Below are positions 24,468 through 39,400 of a stretch of 64,000 nucleotides of DNA, piece after piece (within the stretch, counting starts at the first letter, position 1; each line of letters starts with the position of its first letter). The DNA is from G963662985 sp963662985 (lineage in GTDB: Bacteria; Chloroflexota; Anaerolineae; Anaerolineales; UBA11579), in the NCBI GenBank assembly GCA_963662985.1, contig OY760066.1, positions 186,001 through 250,000 on the forward strand, given 5' to 3'. The notes beneath the pieces were generated by a model. The model saw only the letters and a program-made list of their open reading frames with translations. It did no database searches and was not told the DNA's origin. The translations under genes were made by a program, and so were the position numbers.

Positions 24468-27400
24468 TTATTTGTAGATTGTTTCTGTAATGATCGGGAG
24501 ATCAAGAGGTTGTCCTTCGATTGCAACTGTATAGTATCCAGGTTTGGCTACTACTGCCCTCACGATGCTGGTTCCGTCTTCTTGATGGTAACGGAAGGAT
24601 TCTAATTCGACCCAGATAAGCTCTCTTTCATCCCAATAGTAAACCACGAGGTGATAACCATTTAGTTGTTCTGGGATGAGGAAATTAATCACCATGCTAC
24701 CAGCAAAGACGGTCATTTCATACCCGAGATTGTGCCATTGCCTAATCAAGACTTGTTTTTGGAATTTGAACCAAGATCCATATGAGTGTAGAATCGAGAT
24801 CATCACCAAATTTTCCAAAGGTGCTGTGTTCGCATTTCTTACAACTTTGTAATCAAGATAGGAGTTCTCGTGGAAGTTGTATCTTGCCCATACAAATGGC
24901 GGTTGTAGGTAAATAATTCTTTCACAGTCTAAATTGGTTATTGGTGACTTATTCTCCCAATGGTAATATGTGGTGTCATAGCCATCGCCACCAATCACAC
25001 GATCATCATATCCAGTGCCAATCCAGAAATCGTCATCACCATCTAAACCAATGAGAAGATCATTCCCGGGGCCACCTTTGAGAACGTTATCATTATTATC
25101 ACCTGTGATGATGTCATTTGCCATCCCACCAGTGACATTTTCAACACCTGTGAGTGTGCCACCTAAATCTGGAATTAACCCAAGCAGTAGGTTGACTTCA
25201 ACTGGAGTTCTTCTATTTTGATAACTGATGGTATCACTACCATCTCCACCTGAGATATCTCCAGATAAGCTTGCACCATCGTCAAGGATAAAGGTGTCAT
25301 CTTTCTCTCCACCAGATAAGTTTTCAAAACTGATAAAATCAAGTGTTCTGTTGGCTGCTTTGACCCAACCTTGATCTGGTGCAGTGAGGTTGAAAATGTT
25401 ATTTTGATCTTGGATGCCAATCAAAGTATCTGAGAAAGTTGTACCTATCAATAGATTGATGTTGTTTAAGGCTTGTGTGAAAATCGATAGATTATCTATG
25501 ATTTTGAAACCATCATAATTGCCAGCTGCTTGCAAAGTAATTTCGATTGCAGATGTGAGTGCGTTGAAGGTGAGTTTGTCATATCCGCGACCTGCGTCAA
25601 GGATACCATTTGCTTTGGCTAAATCTGTAACAGTGAAGATGTCATTTCCGGCATTACCGTAAATATCATAGTCTATGGTTCCTTCGATGTTGAAGGTGTC
25701 TACTGCTCCACTTCCTTGTAAGATATTGGCGTGATTAAAGTAGAGGGTTTGTCCACCGACTTGATAACGATCTGAATCCAGAATACCTGCAAGCGTGAAG
25801 ATGCCATTTGCAAGATAAGTGCTGAGTGTGTTGATGGCTGAACTATTGAATTCAAGTAAATCTATTCCATAGAATTTCAATTGTTCAAGTGATACATTAA
25901 AGCCTGTTGTGGTATATCCCGTCAATTTAGCAAGGATGTCAAATGGGAGTAACTGAGTATCTAAGCGATCAAAACCAGTTTGACCGTATACCATTCCAAG
26001 AGAGGTGATGTTGTCATCTGCAATAAAGAATGTATCATCTCCTACACCTGCAGTGACTTTCAAGTTGGAGTTGCCAGTGGAGAAGAGAAGTTTGTCATCA
26101 TAGGCTGTGAGATTTAGATTTTCAATCGATTGGCCTGTATAATCTACCACTGCACCTGACAGAAGATCTTTGATCTCTGTGGGGGTGAGTTCAAGGTCTA
26201 CTCCAAGAGTTTGTACAGAGTAGTCGATGGTGTCTGTGCCTTGGTTGGCTTTTTCAATGATAGTATCTTGGCCTGCATTTTCGTCCATTTGATAAGTATC
26301 ATTACCAAGGTTTCCAGTTAGTACGTCGTCTCCAAGGTCACCACGGAGTTTATTATTGCCGTTATTCCCAATGAGAATATCATTCCCTGCACCACCTTGA
26401 AGATTTTCAAAGCCATCAATGGATCCGTTCAGGTCTGTGAAAGTTTGGTTGATCATATCCAAAACTACATCTGTTGTGTAGGGGTGATAGGATAAGGTGT
26501 CTTCTCCTGCGTTTGTGTGCATGATGTAGTTATTTGGATTGTACATTTCAAAGAGGTCATCTCCTGCACCGGAGCGAAGTTCATCAAAGAAGTATAATGT
26601 GCCGGTTCGACCACCCATTTCAAATTCAAATGTGTTTTCGTCCAATAATCTGAATATGGTATCCATATCACCACTTTGGAAGATGAAGTAAGCTGTGCTA
26701 CCAATGACGTCATGGATATTATCATAGCGATCTGTGACACCTGTGATGGTACCGGAGTAGCCAGTGAGAGTGCCGAGTTGATCGAAGGTTACCACAACTG
26801 GGACAGTCCAATCACTATAATCGATAGTGTTGCTAGTACCTTCGCCACCGTCTAAGATTGCCCAATATTCTTGGTTGTCTGCGAATTTGAAGGTATCATC
26901 TCCGCCGTCACCGTTAAGGATTAATTTTGTTGTAGGTTCAGCTACTAAAATATCAAACAGGTCATCACCATCTCCTCCGTTGATGGTGAACTCGTTGTTT
27001 AGGCCTACGTTGAACAAGTGAATTTGATCATCACCTGCGTTCCCATTAATGGTTACTTTGAGGTTATCAATGATGTTATTCCAATTGAAGATATCCGCGT
27101 CATCTGATAGATCAAAGGTGACTTCAGAGAAGGTTGCGTTTGGATTGATGTTGAAGGTATCTTGTGTTGCACTACCTAAAATCGAGATGGCTTGAGCATC
27201 AATGGAACCACTCATTTGAATCGTACTGTCAGCATTATCTACATTTTCACAGTTTACATTGATGGTTACTGTTCCATCTGGCACTGTGATGGTTGTGTTA
27301 TCTTCGAGATAGATATTATCACCTGCACAAATGAGGAGATTACCGTTGACTATATTAATCCCATAACCAGACACTAGGGTGAAATTATCATAGTCTACTG

Positions 27401-30400
27401 GAGCAGAATCATGGGCATAGAAGCTGAAGTCACCATCGTTAAATATGTTGCTATCTACTACGATCGGACTGGAGGCACCAATCTTGGTTGGACCTTGCCC
27501 TGTGAATCCGTAGGGAGAACTTCCATCAATCACTTGAATGGTGAGTGGCCCTGTATTTTCAATATATACATCATCATTACCTGCGCTACCTTGTAAGGTA
27601 GAGACCATGCTGAGAAGTGGTGTTGTAGTTGTGCCAATGCCATCTCCGGCGAAGAGTCGAGTCTTTCCGGCAATCACATTGTAGGGATTTTCTTGTGCGT
27701 TGTAGATGCTGTTTGGTGAGAAGATGAAGGCAATGCCTGTGTTGGCGGTGATGACGTTAAGGTATAGATCACCTTCAGCTTCTGACAGATAAACTGAATC
27801 TGCAGATTCAATGGTTAAGTGACTGTTTGCTGTGTGTTGGGTCACTAATTCAATATCATTTCCATTTTCACCAACGGTACCATATTGTGTATATAGGAAG
27901 ATCTTTGTGTTAGCGCCTACTGCATTGATGTTGGATAAGATATCATCTCGTGCGTCTAAGATGGCATTGGTTGCCATGAGGTTGATATACTCTCCTGAAC
28001 CATTGACAGTATCTACTAAGAGATTGCCGATGGCGGCTAAGTTGATGTCGCCAGCGCTGTTGACCACAACACCATTAGGTGAAACAATTTCAAGATAGTA
28101 GTTGCTTAAGAAGTAATGTTCGGGTGAGAGCGCAGGATCATAAGGATCTGTGTCTGTTCGCCCAATATTACCAGTGGTTTCGAGGGTGACTTGATTGGCT
28201 TTGATATTGGCTAATTCGATATTTGATAATCCAGCGGTTGTAGGATCATATGCATCGAAAATATCAACCCCTTTAAGATAGACATCATTTGGTGAGTAAA
28301 TTGTGTCTATTGCCATACCAAAGTCATAAACACCTGTGATTTCTTGGATGTAGATGTTTTGATTTGCACGAGCTGTTAGAGCACCATTTTCCATTAGATC
28401 AATAAGCATGTAGTTATCAGCGGCACCAATGCCTTCTGTGCCAGATTCAAGAATCATATCTCCACCGGAAATTGAATCTCCTGCTTGGCCGTCCCAGATG
28501 AGTTGTTTGCCAACTTTTACTCGGACAAGTTGTTGATCTTCATTTGCTGCATTCAATCCAGCATCGATATCTTTAATTCGTAAGTCTTTTTCACTTCCGA
28601 TATATACATGGCGATCGCTTTCAATTTGAAGGTTTCCAAATTCTGCTGTAATATCAATATCTTCTCTCATTTCGATGACAATGGTCTTTTCGAGAATATC
28701 TACTATTCCTGTGCCATTTAGTGCATCGGCGAGGGAGTTGGTTAGTTGAATGGAGAAGCCATCTTTGGCAATTACATAGTAGGTTTTATAATTGCTAACA
28801 CCATCAATGTTTTTAATGCCCCATACAGATGGGAAGGAAATTTCATCACCTGTTTGTAAGCCATGATATTCACCAAAGACTATGGAATCTGTTTGTCCAT
28901 TGATTATGGTGGCATCATTTCTTTCAGAGGCTGCTAAATTGATACGATCATCTTCTGTGAGTGAAGCCGCACCACCAGTGACATCAATTTCAATGACACC
29001 GTTGTTGCTTCCAACACCACCGTTTTGAGCAATCAAAGTAATATTTCCATTTGCAATTATATTTTCTTCTTCAATGGCTGTGGTGGTGTCTGAGGTTTCT
29101 TTGAGCCAGCCACCTAAGAGCGCATAGCGAAGTTGATATTCTGACCAGATGGAGCCCACAAGAATGGCATCACTTTCAGAGAACCATTGATCTCCGCCAC
29201 CTGTATTTGAGAATTCAATCAAGTTTGCAGGAGTTTCTGCTATCGCATCTGCTTGGGTTGCTGTTAGTTGAATATGTGTGGAGTCGATTACGACTACATA
29301 GTAGGTTTCACCACATTCAAGCCCACCAATGGCTGCATTACCATTACATTGATAAACTACGCGTTGTCCAGTCTTATAAATATGTTCTCCTACATTAATT
29401 GTATTGCCGGAGAGGTCTACTTTGTCTGATGTAAAATCTGGTTCAAAGACTGTGCTAACTTGATATTCCCAAGTATCGTTATAGGTATCACCAATCACTC
29501 CATATACTTCATGAAGGGCGTGATATTGGGATGTAAGTTTGATTTCGTATTGGGCAATAGCAGCATCATCCCAACCAAGTTGAGTACGATAACTGTCTTT
29601 TTGTTCTTCTGTTAAAGTAACTTGGAAGTTTGGATCGTAAACAGAAGGATCCGCTTGTTTGTTTCGGGTTTCCCAATAGCTGTGATATTCAGACGTTCTG
29701 CCATTTTGATAAGCAAGAACAGTTTGATCTGTTTTCGCTCTAGTTTCAGGTGTATCTAATAAGTTTAGATTTGCCCAAAGTGCTTCAAGCTCGTCAATTG
29801 AACGTTGATCTACTTCTTCATTCAACATAGCATCAATAAAGTTTCCACTTGTTGTTTTTAGCCAAACATTGTTGGCTTCGATGGAGAAGAGATTCATGTT
29901 TCCAGCTGTTTCTTGAATGAAGATGTCATTGGATGCATTGACGGTCAAACCACTGTTTGCCTTTGGATAGTAACCATTGATCAATAATGGGGCAGAAGTA
30001 TCCACACCAATATTTTGTGCTTCTAAGGCGATATTATTTCCATATACATGGGTGTTTGTACCTGAACCCACGATGTTGTTATAGGTAAAGAGGTTTACGT
30101 TGCCTTTGCTTGTTCCTACAGAGAGAATATTCATATCTGAAGACCATTGTGAAAGGGCAACATCTCCTTGTGCTGTTGTGGCAGTTAATGTACCATTTGC
30201 TTCTGTTTCTACCCGGATGGGTGCGATATCATTGCCATAGATCAGCCCAATGCCTGTGCCCGCAGTGAGAACAACACTGCTTCCACCTACCATGGCATCA
30301 TCGGATGCAGTGATGGATTTATTGGTGGTGATGGTGGTGGTGCCACTGGGATTGTTGATACGTCCATTCACAACCACATTGCCATCTGCTGAATTAATTG

Positions 30401-33400
30401 TGACTATACCCTGATCTGAACCAGTGAATTTAATTGCAATATCATACCCTGCGTTTACATTGTGGGTAACAATTTGAATTTGACCTTTATTGTAGACTAA
30501 CGTAGAAATATATTCTCTTGATACACAAATTCCAAGGAATCGAGAGGTACAATTGGAATCTGAAGAACTCTCAACTAAATAGCCCTTATCAGGATCAACA
30601 ACGTTCACACCAAAAATTTTAATTTGAGCAGGCTTTGGATCGAGGTCTGTCTTATAGGTAGTTGTATAGTATTGATGTGCAACGGAAAGGGCCGCTTGGC
30701 GATAATACGTACCATTTAATAATGGCTGCTTATCTAACCAAACAGTTTTAGTTTCATCTGGTGGATTTTCATCTTTTGCTAGCCAGTCAATCCCTAAAGT
30801 GGTGTTTTTAATATAGGTATCTGTTGTTTCTTTGATATATTTTTGACCGGTAACAAATCGATAGACTTGATTTGCATATACATCATAGGTGTAATTGCGA
30901 CTGCCTGATGTGGATGTGCGGCTATATTCAGTAGTGCGATATTCGCCACTATCAACATAATTGAAGTCAGTAATGGACACTTTGCCTTCCACTTCAAGGT
31001 TTGAAATATCTCGAATTTCAATATCATAATTGGTATAGTTGTTGATATTGATGGATGCATACCCATCAAGAACTTCAATCTTCCCTTCGTTGGTGTTCAT
31101 GATGCGACCTACAATTTGAACATATCCACCTTGGCTGTTGATGTTTTGAACGATAATACGTTTTGTTTCAGCATTAAACTTGACGATGAATTTTGTGTTC
31201 TTCTTTAATGTGATGATCTTATCGCCAAATCCCATATTATAGTAAGCTACTGCGAGGATCATTCTCACTTCATCGGCTGCAGTAAGATTGATTGTGTAAT
31301 CAGCAAAGCCACTGCGAACTGTTCCATTGATGTTTAGATATTGTGCACTAATGAAGATTTGACCACCTATTTCGAGGAGGCTGGTTGAAGCCACAGGATT
31401 TGTTATCGTTGATGTAGTATTGAAATACATATCAACTGGATCACCACCAATATGGGTAAATCCTTCTGTATATCCTTGGATAAAGTCACCTGATGCTACA
31501 GCAGTAAATTCACCTGCGCGGACCTTTGCCATTTCATCTGGATCATCAATTTTGACAGTCATTAGGATGCTACCTAATGATTCAATATAGACGAGACCAC
31601 GAACATTGTTGATGTCTCCTGCTACACGAACATCAGGAGCAGGTCTGGTGATGGTGGGAGAAGAGCATCCAGGATCATTACAAGAGACTGTTTCGCTTGA
31701 ACGAGTGTTTTTGATGATGACTTCTGGATCGGCTGTACCTGATGAGGTGACCATGGTGATTGTGGGGTGAGAAGAGATTATTGCACCATTTAGATAAATT
31801 ATGCCACCTAAGGTGTCAGGGATGGTGATGTTGTTGGTTGTGAGTGTGAGAAGGGTGTTGTTGATAATTTTAACTTCAACGTCTCCAGGTGCATTAAGTG
31901 AGCCAGAACCTGTCAAGTATGTGGTTTCAATATCGATTGTGCCTGCTTGTGCCCAAATGCCATCCAATTGAATAATATCAATTGATATGTCACTTTGTAA
32001 GTAGTAGGTTCCATCAGATGCTTGTTCAAGTTCAATTCCCATAGAAATAAGCTTGTTGATGATGAAATCAATTTGAGCATCAAAACCAGCGACCGCTTCA
32101 CTATCATAGGCATATTCACCTTTTAGTTTACGAAGGGTGTTGATTTGATCGACATAATTTTGTGATTGCGTTTCATTAATAACGGTATAGCCAATCTCTG
32201 AATCTGGTCCATAGACGACTGATAAGTTGCTGCTATCGTCTCCGTTAAATTCTATTGATTGATGGCGAGTGACACCAACATAAACAGCACCATTTAATTT
32301 GATTTCTTTGCTAATTTGTTCATCTGTTTCTGTTTCTTTGAATGAATAAGCAACATCATCCAAAACACCTTCATCGATGCCTTCTCCACTACTTCCTTCA
32401 AGATCAATTGCGCTACTACCTAATGAGATATAGCCTTCATCGATAATCATGGTAACATTTCCTACCGTTTCAATGAGTGCATTGGTAGGAATGTTAATGA
32501 GGTTGTCTTGAACAATTCTTGAAAGGGCAGTGAGTGATTCGGGGATAAATGCAAAAACTGTATAGTTATAAAGATCAGTGACTGCATAGATGGTGTAGGC
32601 ACTCTTATCAGTGTATGAACCTTTACGTCCAATTTGCAAATTGACATCATTTTGAGAATAAAGGTGGGCGCCAGAGGCTAGATTGATTTGATTTTTGATG
32701 TTGACTACGGACATGGTGGTTCCATATGGAAGACCAGCAAGACCATAGGCTTTTACGTTTACATTTGTGTTAATGTTAGTTTGGAACATGTTGAAGATGC
32801 CCATATCACTAATGGAGAAAATCTCAACATCTCCAAAGTTGATGATGTTTTTGGAAGGATTACTGTAGTCATCTTCATCTCCATCATTGACACCAACTAA
32901 GATCTTTGAGATGCCTTCAGGGAATGGCAAAGCTCCACCTGCATCTAAACGGACGCTGTCATAGGTGTTGAACACTTGTTTGACCATGAAGGTCATTTCG
33001 CGTTCGATATTATCAAAACGATCTCCAAATTGAGCGATATCTGCACCATCTCGGACAAAAATCTGGACATCATTGTCAATTTCTGTGATGCTGTCGCTTG
33101 TGAATAAATCCAAAAGACCAACAGAGACGGCATCCATATTGTAACCATCTTCAAGCTCAGGTTTGTTGGTGTACGCAATCGCTTCCACTGTGATACGGTT
33201 CGCGCGAAGGGTTAGGTCGCCAAGATCTGCGTAGATGGTGGCGTCAATCTTGTTGAGATTCTTTGAGCCACCAAAATCTGCAAGGGAAACGCTTACGGAG
33301 TCTGTTGAGGCATTGAATGCATCTGTGTGTTGAGCATAGAAATTAAAATCGTTTGAAGTAATTTCAACTTGATTGCCTGAGGCGATATTCGCTTTGGTTG

Positions 33401-36400
33401 TGCTGGTTGAATTTGTGTTTGCTTTGGCAGCAGCCATTGTCTCAAGTAAACTTCCTCGCCCTGCGACTGAGTGCGCAATGTTGACATCGATTCCGTTGGC
33501 TTGCATTTCCACGGAGTTTGCAATCAATTTCAAATCGCCAAGTACTTTCATCTTGGTTTGGTTATCTGCATTTGCTGTGGCTATGTTTGAACCAAGCGCG
33601 ACGGCTGTGACTGTGATACCAAAGGCTTCTGCGTTTTGATAAGATTCTGTGTGGGCAATAACTTTGAAAGCATTGGAAACGATGATGTCAATGCCATCTT
33701 TCAAAATAGCTTCGATTGTGGCGGTGCTGCTTGCTTCACTTTCTGAAGCGAGGACACCAACTAAGTTGCCACCAGATGTTGAAGCAGATGCTTTTGCATT
33801 TGGCGTGTTGTTTTCGATCCATGTTTGAGAACCAAGTTCGTTGGTTGTGTCCATTTCGTCCACAAAGGTTTGTTGTGCTTTAAGTGTGAAGTTACCAAGA
33901 TTTCCATCAATTCGTTTTATTTGAATATCATTAAATGTACCGACTTGGAGGGTTCCTTTACTTGTAAGATAAAGGGTAAGTCCGTCTGCAGACATTGAAT
34001 CTATGATCCAATAACCTTCTTGGCCGGAAATTTCAATTGTATCCCCTTTGGTAAAACCGTCTACTATCCAACTACCGCTATCTCTTGTGATGGTGTCTTT
34101 TGAATCTACTAGCAATTCAATTGTGATCGTGCCAGAAGTTAATCGATCCATAAAGGTTGAATAATCATCTACTGTCATTTCTAAGCCATCATCTGAGATT
34201 GAGTATACTTCGTAGTATTGATAACCAGAGATGCCAATGCCAGAAATGCGGATTTTGCTACCTTCTGTGAAACCATCGTCAAACCATGAACCTGATGTTC
34301 TTTGGAGAATGTCAAAGGCATAGAATTGGAAAGTGCCCAATGTAAAGAGCAATGGTCCATCTACATAATTGAAAGTATCTGTGATGGTGGAGATGACCAT
34401 GATGGTGTTGGGATTGTTAGCAAAAACAAGTTGTGGATTTTGAGTGAGAAAGGCTCCAAAGCGAATGATGACATCTTCACCAATCCAGGCTTTAATTTCA
34501 GGTTCTGAAACGGCATAGGCAAATGAAAGACCTACGGAAAGCAACCCGGCAGAAATGCCATCAGCGGTCGCTTCTACATAGGGGGTGCCATTGGCTTCGA
34601 CTATAAATTCAACATCTTCTTTCCAGTAAATTTCGCTAAAATCTCCAATATAAGCATATGTGGTTGATGTGCCTTTGGCATCAGAGAGAGAACCACCACC
34701 GGCAACAATTCCACCAGCACCAGAAATGGTGTGGGCAATGGCGCGATCTGTGGTGTGGGCGTAGATATTTACTGTATCGACTTGATCTTCTGCATTGGTA
34801 TCGTAATCTCTTAATTCACCAGAGAAGTAGACCGTGTTAGTCGCTTCACTGGTGGCATTGGCTGTGCTTCCTCCCATGCCAGCAACACCAACGGCGATGC
34901 CATTTGCATCTGCATAGGTATAGACATAGGCATCACTGCTAATTTCAAGATTAGTACCGATGTTGAAAGTACCTGTTCCGTACGTATCAATAGTGGGTTT
35001 GTTGGTGGCATCTGATTCGGCACCATTGCCAGAAAGGATACCTCCACCAACTGCATCTGAGAAGGCTTTGGCGCCTTCTTCAATGGGATCCCCTGCATCA
35101 TCAAGGCTGTATTTTGTGCTGATAATCAACTCATCTGAATAGACAAGGCAGTTATATAAGAATGTATCAATATCAAAGTATACGTTTGTTGTTGCTACGG
35201 AGACACCAACACCTATGCCGGCTACGGTCACACCAGTGACATCTGCTTTGGCAGCAGGGTCTACATTAGCAATAATTTTGCTGCTACCAGAGGCATATAT
35301 GGAAGAGTTCTTGATAAAAGTTTTGACAATATAATTCTCGGTATCTGAACCGATGGAGGCTGTTGCTACACTCACTCCGACTGCGGCAACTGCCCCTGAA
35401 GCATTGGTGACGTTGCTGTTGGCAGCAAGATTGAGGTTGCTAGCAACATTGAGATTGTTTGTATAAATAAGGCTATCTTCAATACCTGTTTTGACAGAAC
35501 CTTTGATTTTTACAATTGTGGTTGTGACACCAACGGCTACACCACCAATGGTGACGCCAACACCTGTGACAGTGAGATCTGTGTCGACATTGCTGATAAC
35601 ATTTACATTATTATCGAAGTTGACCCAATCAATATTGTAGATTGTGCCTTTGAAACCACTCACAATTTCGGCTGTATCTTTGATATATGCTACAAGAACA
35701 CCCACTGAAATGGCTGCACCTGTGACACCCACAACATCTACATCTTGCGTGGCAGTGAGATCTGCTTGAATGGTGAAATCACCATTAAGTGAGATTGTGG
35801 CATCATTCATTGCAAATGCTTTTACAGTAGGTCTGTTGAGGATGACACCAACTATAGCGCCAGCTCCAATGGGCCCAATGTTTACGCTAACGTTTGGAAT
35901 AACTGCATCAATGGTTGATGTGAGTATGGCATTGACGAGAACATCTCCCGTAACTGTGATGGTTGAAAATACAGATGTATCAGAATCGTCGATATATGCC
36001 ATTACCGTAGAACTGTTATCAACTACTACAATGACACCTGAAGCCACAACAAGTGAGAAAGCACCTGCTGAAACTGCAATACTATTGGTTGTGATGTTTG
36101 TGGTTTCGTTGGCAATGATGCTTAATCCGCCAACAGTTTTTGTTGGATCTTGTCCAATAGAAACGTTATGAGCGAATGCTAAGGTTTCACCTTGAATGAC
36201 CGCTACTGTTACAGAAACGCCATAGTTACTTCCGGCTGGTAAGGCGGAAAGATTTGTGGATAATACTTGGATATTAATATCACGATTTGTGATGGCATTG
36301 ATCAATACTTGATCGCCTGCTTGGCGAATTTTTGCATGGTCACGAATATAAGCATGAGTCATTGCTTTGTCTACTGTGACGGCAACTTGCGCAGAATTTG

Positions 36401-39400
36401 TTGCAAGACCTGCGGTAATACCATAGGTTTGGATGGTTGTAATTTCATCAAATTGAGCAATTACGTCGACTGAACCATTATTTGCACCTGCTTCTACAAT
36501 GGCATAAGAACCAATATAGGCTTCGGTTTTGCTACCAATTACACTAACTGTGATGCCTGCCCCACCTGCGCCAGCACCAGCTGCTACTGCACCTGTGATG
36601 GATTTGAAGTTTAAGCGATCATGTGCTTTGACGATTACATTTCCATCGGGACCGTCAATGATGATGGCTGCATTATTGGCGATATAGGCTGTGGTGATAC
36701 ATTCTGTGCCTTCCCCTTGTGCATCCAAGGCGTCAGCAACCATTGTGGTTTCCTCTGGGTCACCTTCTTTTGAAGCACCGTCAAAGTTATCATAAACACC
36801 ATTGTTGGCATCGTTGATCGCTTTGATTCGATTATTTTGAGTTCCGTTTGAGCCATCCCCTAAGGCATTGAAAGTTTGAGAGCTAGATAAGATTTCATTT
36901 GTACCATTGGATGTTACACCAACAGAAGCATCAAATTTATCACCGTTTTCTCCATCATTGAGAGGATCTTCATTTACTGAACCAAATTTATCTTCTTCGT
37001 CAACATCATCAGAATATTCAACATCATCGTCACTTACATCGTAGGATGAATCAAATTCTCCACCAATGACCCAAACTGATAATGAACCAGCGATTCCTAC
37101 TAAACCGCCACCTAAACTAACTGGTAAGGAGAAGATATCTTTGTTGTTTAAGGCAATCACTTTGACGTCGCTCTTGGCATAAACAATTGCGTGTTGTCCA
37201 ATAAATGCAATGGCGTCATTACGAATAACACCTACGTCAATGGCTGCACCAACACCAACCAAACCACCTGCAATACCACCTGCAAAAATGAAGATATCTG
37301 TGTTGTTGAAAGCGATGACAGAGACTGCTTGACGTGAATCTACATTGCTTCGATCTTGGTTGATCTTTGCATATTCACCAATATAGGCACGAGCACTAGA
37401 ATCAAAGACTTCCACTGAAACAGCGCCACCTAAACCAAAATAGAGACCAAAACTGCCGGATACGGTAACACCAATCATTTTTTCTTTATTGGTGGCTTGA
37501 ACGATAACGCCATGGAAATCATCCATTGTGGCAACCACACCGTTTTCGTCCATGCTGCCTTGATAGACACCATTTAATCCAGCATTTTGTCCTTTGGCGT
37601 TCACTATTGAATATGGGCCAATAAATGCGCGAACATCATTGCTGAATACTTTCGTAGAGACGCTGGCACCTACACCAACTTGTCCACCGCCAAAACCACC
37701 TGCGACGGAAACTAAGAAGGTTTCGTGTTCAGCATTTACATAGACATTGCCATTGGCAAAAACTGTAGCGCCTTGAGTATCGGTTTGATCTTCGTCCCCA
37801 ATATATGCCCAAACATCACTGGTGAGAACTAAGACAGAGAAGGAGGCATCTACGCCAACAACACCAGCTCCAGAAACACCAGCTGTAACGGTGACGATGA
37901 ATTCTTTGCTGATTGCATCAACTAGAACATCTTGTTTTGCATTGACTGTGGCCCCATCATTAATATAGGCTTTGACTTCACTGGTGATGACATTAACATC
38001 CCCATGAGGAGTAACGGACACTACACCAGAACCTGCTATGGCGACAGTGACGCCGATGTGGAAAAGATCTTGTGCGGCTATAACGATGACATTTTGGTTA
38101 TTGCCAATTGTGCAAGTTGTACATGTGTTAACTTTCGCACCTTGATCAATATAAGCTTTGACCTCGCCAACATTGACATTGACCGCACCGCTTACGTTTA
38201 CGGCAACTGTGCCGGCACCACCGACTGAGAATCCGATGGTGATGAGTTTTTCTTGATTGATGGCTGTGATTGCCAAACCGTGAATCGTGGTTGTTTCAAC
38301 TTGAGAAGCACGTTCGCTGTTGAGCATGTTGGAGAAATCTTGTTCTGAACCAGAATCAAGATCTGATTCTCCATCATTGTTGACATCATCTGAGACTGCA
38401 GAAAGACCAGGAATTTGATAACCTGTGCCGGGATCTTCTACGGTACCGTCCCAAATCATGTGTTCTGCGCCAGTGGCAAGAGTGGGATCAAGGGTGATAG
38501 CGATTCCATTTTGAGCTGCTGTTTTTCGATCTGCTAACATAAAGGTATTAGCATCAATCTTGATGATGTAATATGAAGCACCTTCTTCGAGGCCACCAAT
38601 TACATCTCCACCACCACTGCTATAAGTGACAGAATCACCGGTGTTGAAACCGTGATCTTGTAAGGTAATCTTGTTATCAACTACATCTGATGAAGGATTA
38701 ATTGAGGTTGGTTTTACTGTAATACCGTAGGCGATTTCAACCTTGTGCGTGTCGCCTGTGGCTTGATTTTTGTCTAAAGTAATTGCATTGCCTGCAATGG
38801 CATTTTCATAGGTGAGTGCCAAGCGGAAAGTATCATCGGATTCTTTGATGATGTAATAGGCTTGACCAGTGTTGAGGCCACCAATGCTTGCTAAATTCAA
38901 GCGATCTTTATATTCTTGATCGGTTTCATCATCTTCTTGTTCAAGATCGTTACAGTTGTTATAAATCACTTGATCGCCAGTTTCATACCCATGATCTTGT
39001 AATGTGATGATATCACCTGAGATATTTGCTGGGTTGAAATCTGTGTTGGGTTTGGCGGCCCATGAAATATTGAAATTGCCTGTGGGAGCGGTGAGACCAT
39101 TTCCGTTGGAAAGTGCGTCGATGGTTACATTATCATCTACATATGAAGTAACATGTTTGACAATAGAAGAAACTTGGACATCTCCACCAACGGCGACTAC
39201 ACCTGCCCCATTGGCTGTGCCAACGATAATCAAGGCAAACATGTCATCGACAGCTGAAATCAAAATGCTGTCGTTTGCCATAATCACAGAAGTGCTACCG
39301 GTGATATAAGCATGAGTGTTGATGACTAGAACGTATACTGCGGCAACACCTGAAACGGCGACTGTGCCTGCACCACCACCTGCGGCTGAAATGGAAATGA

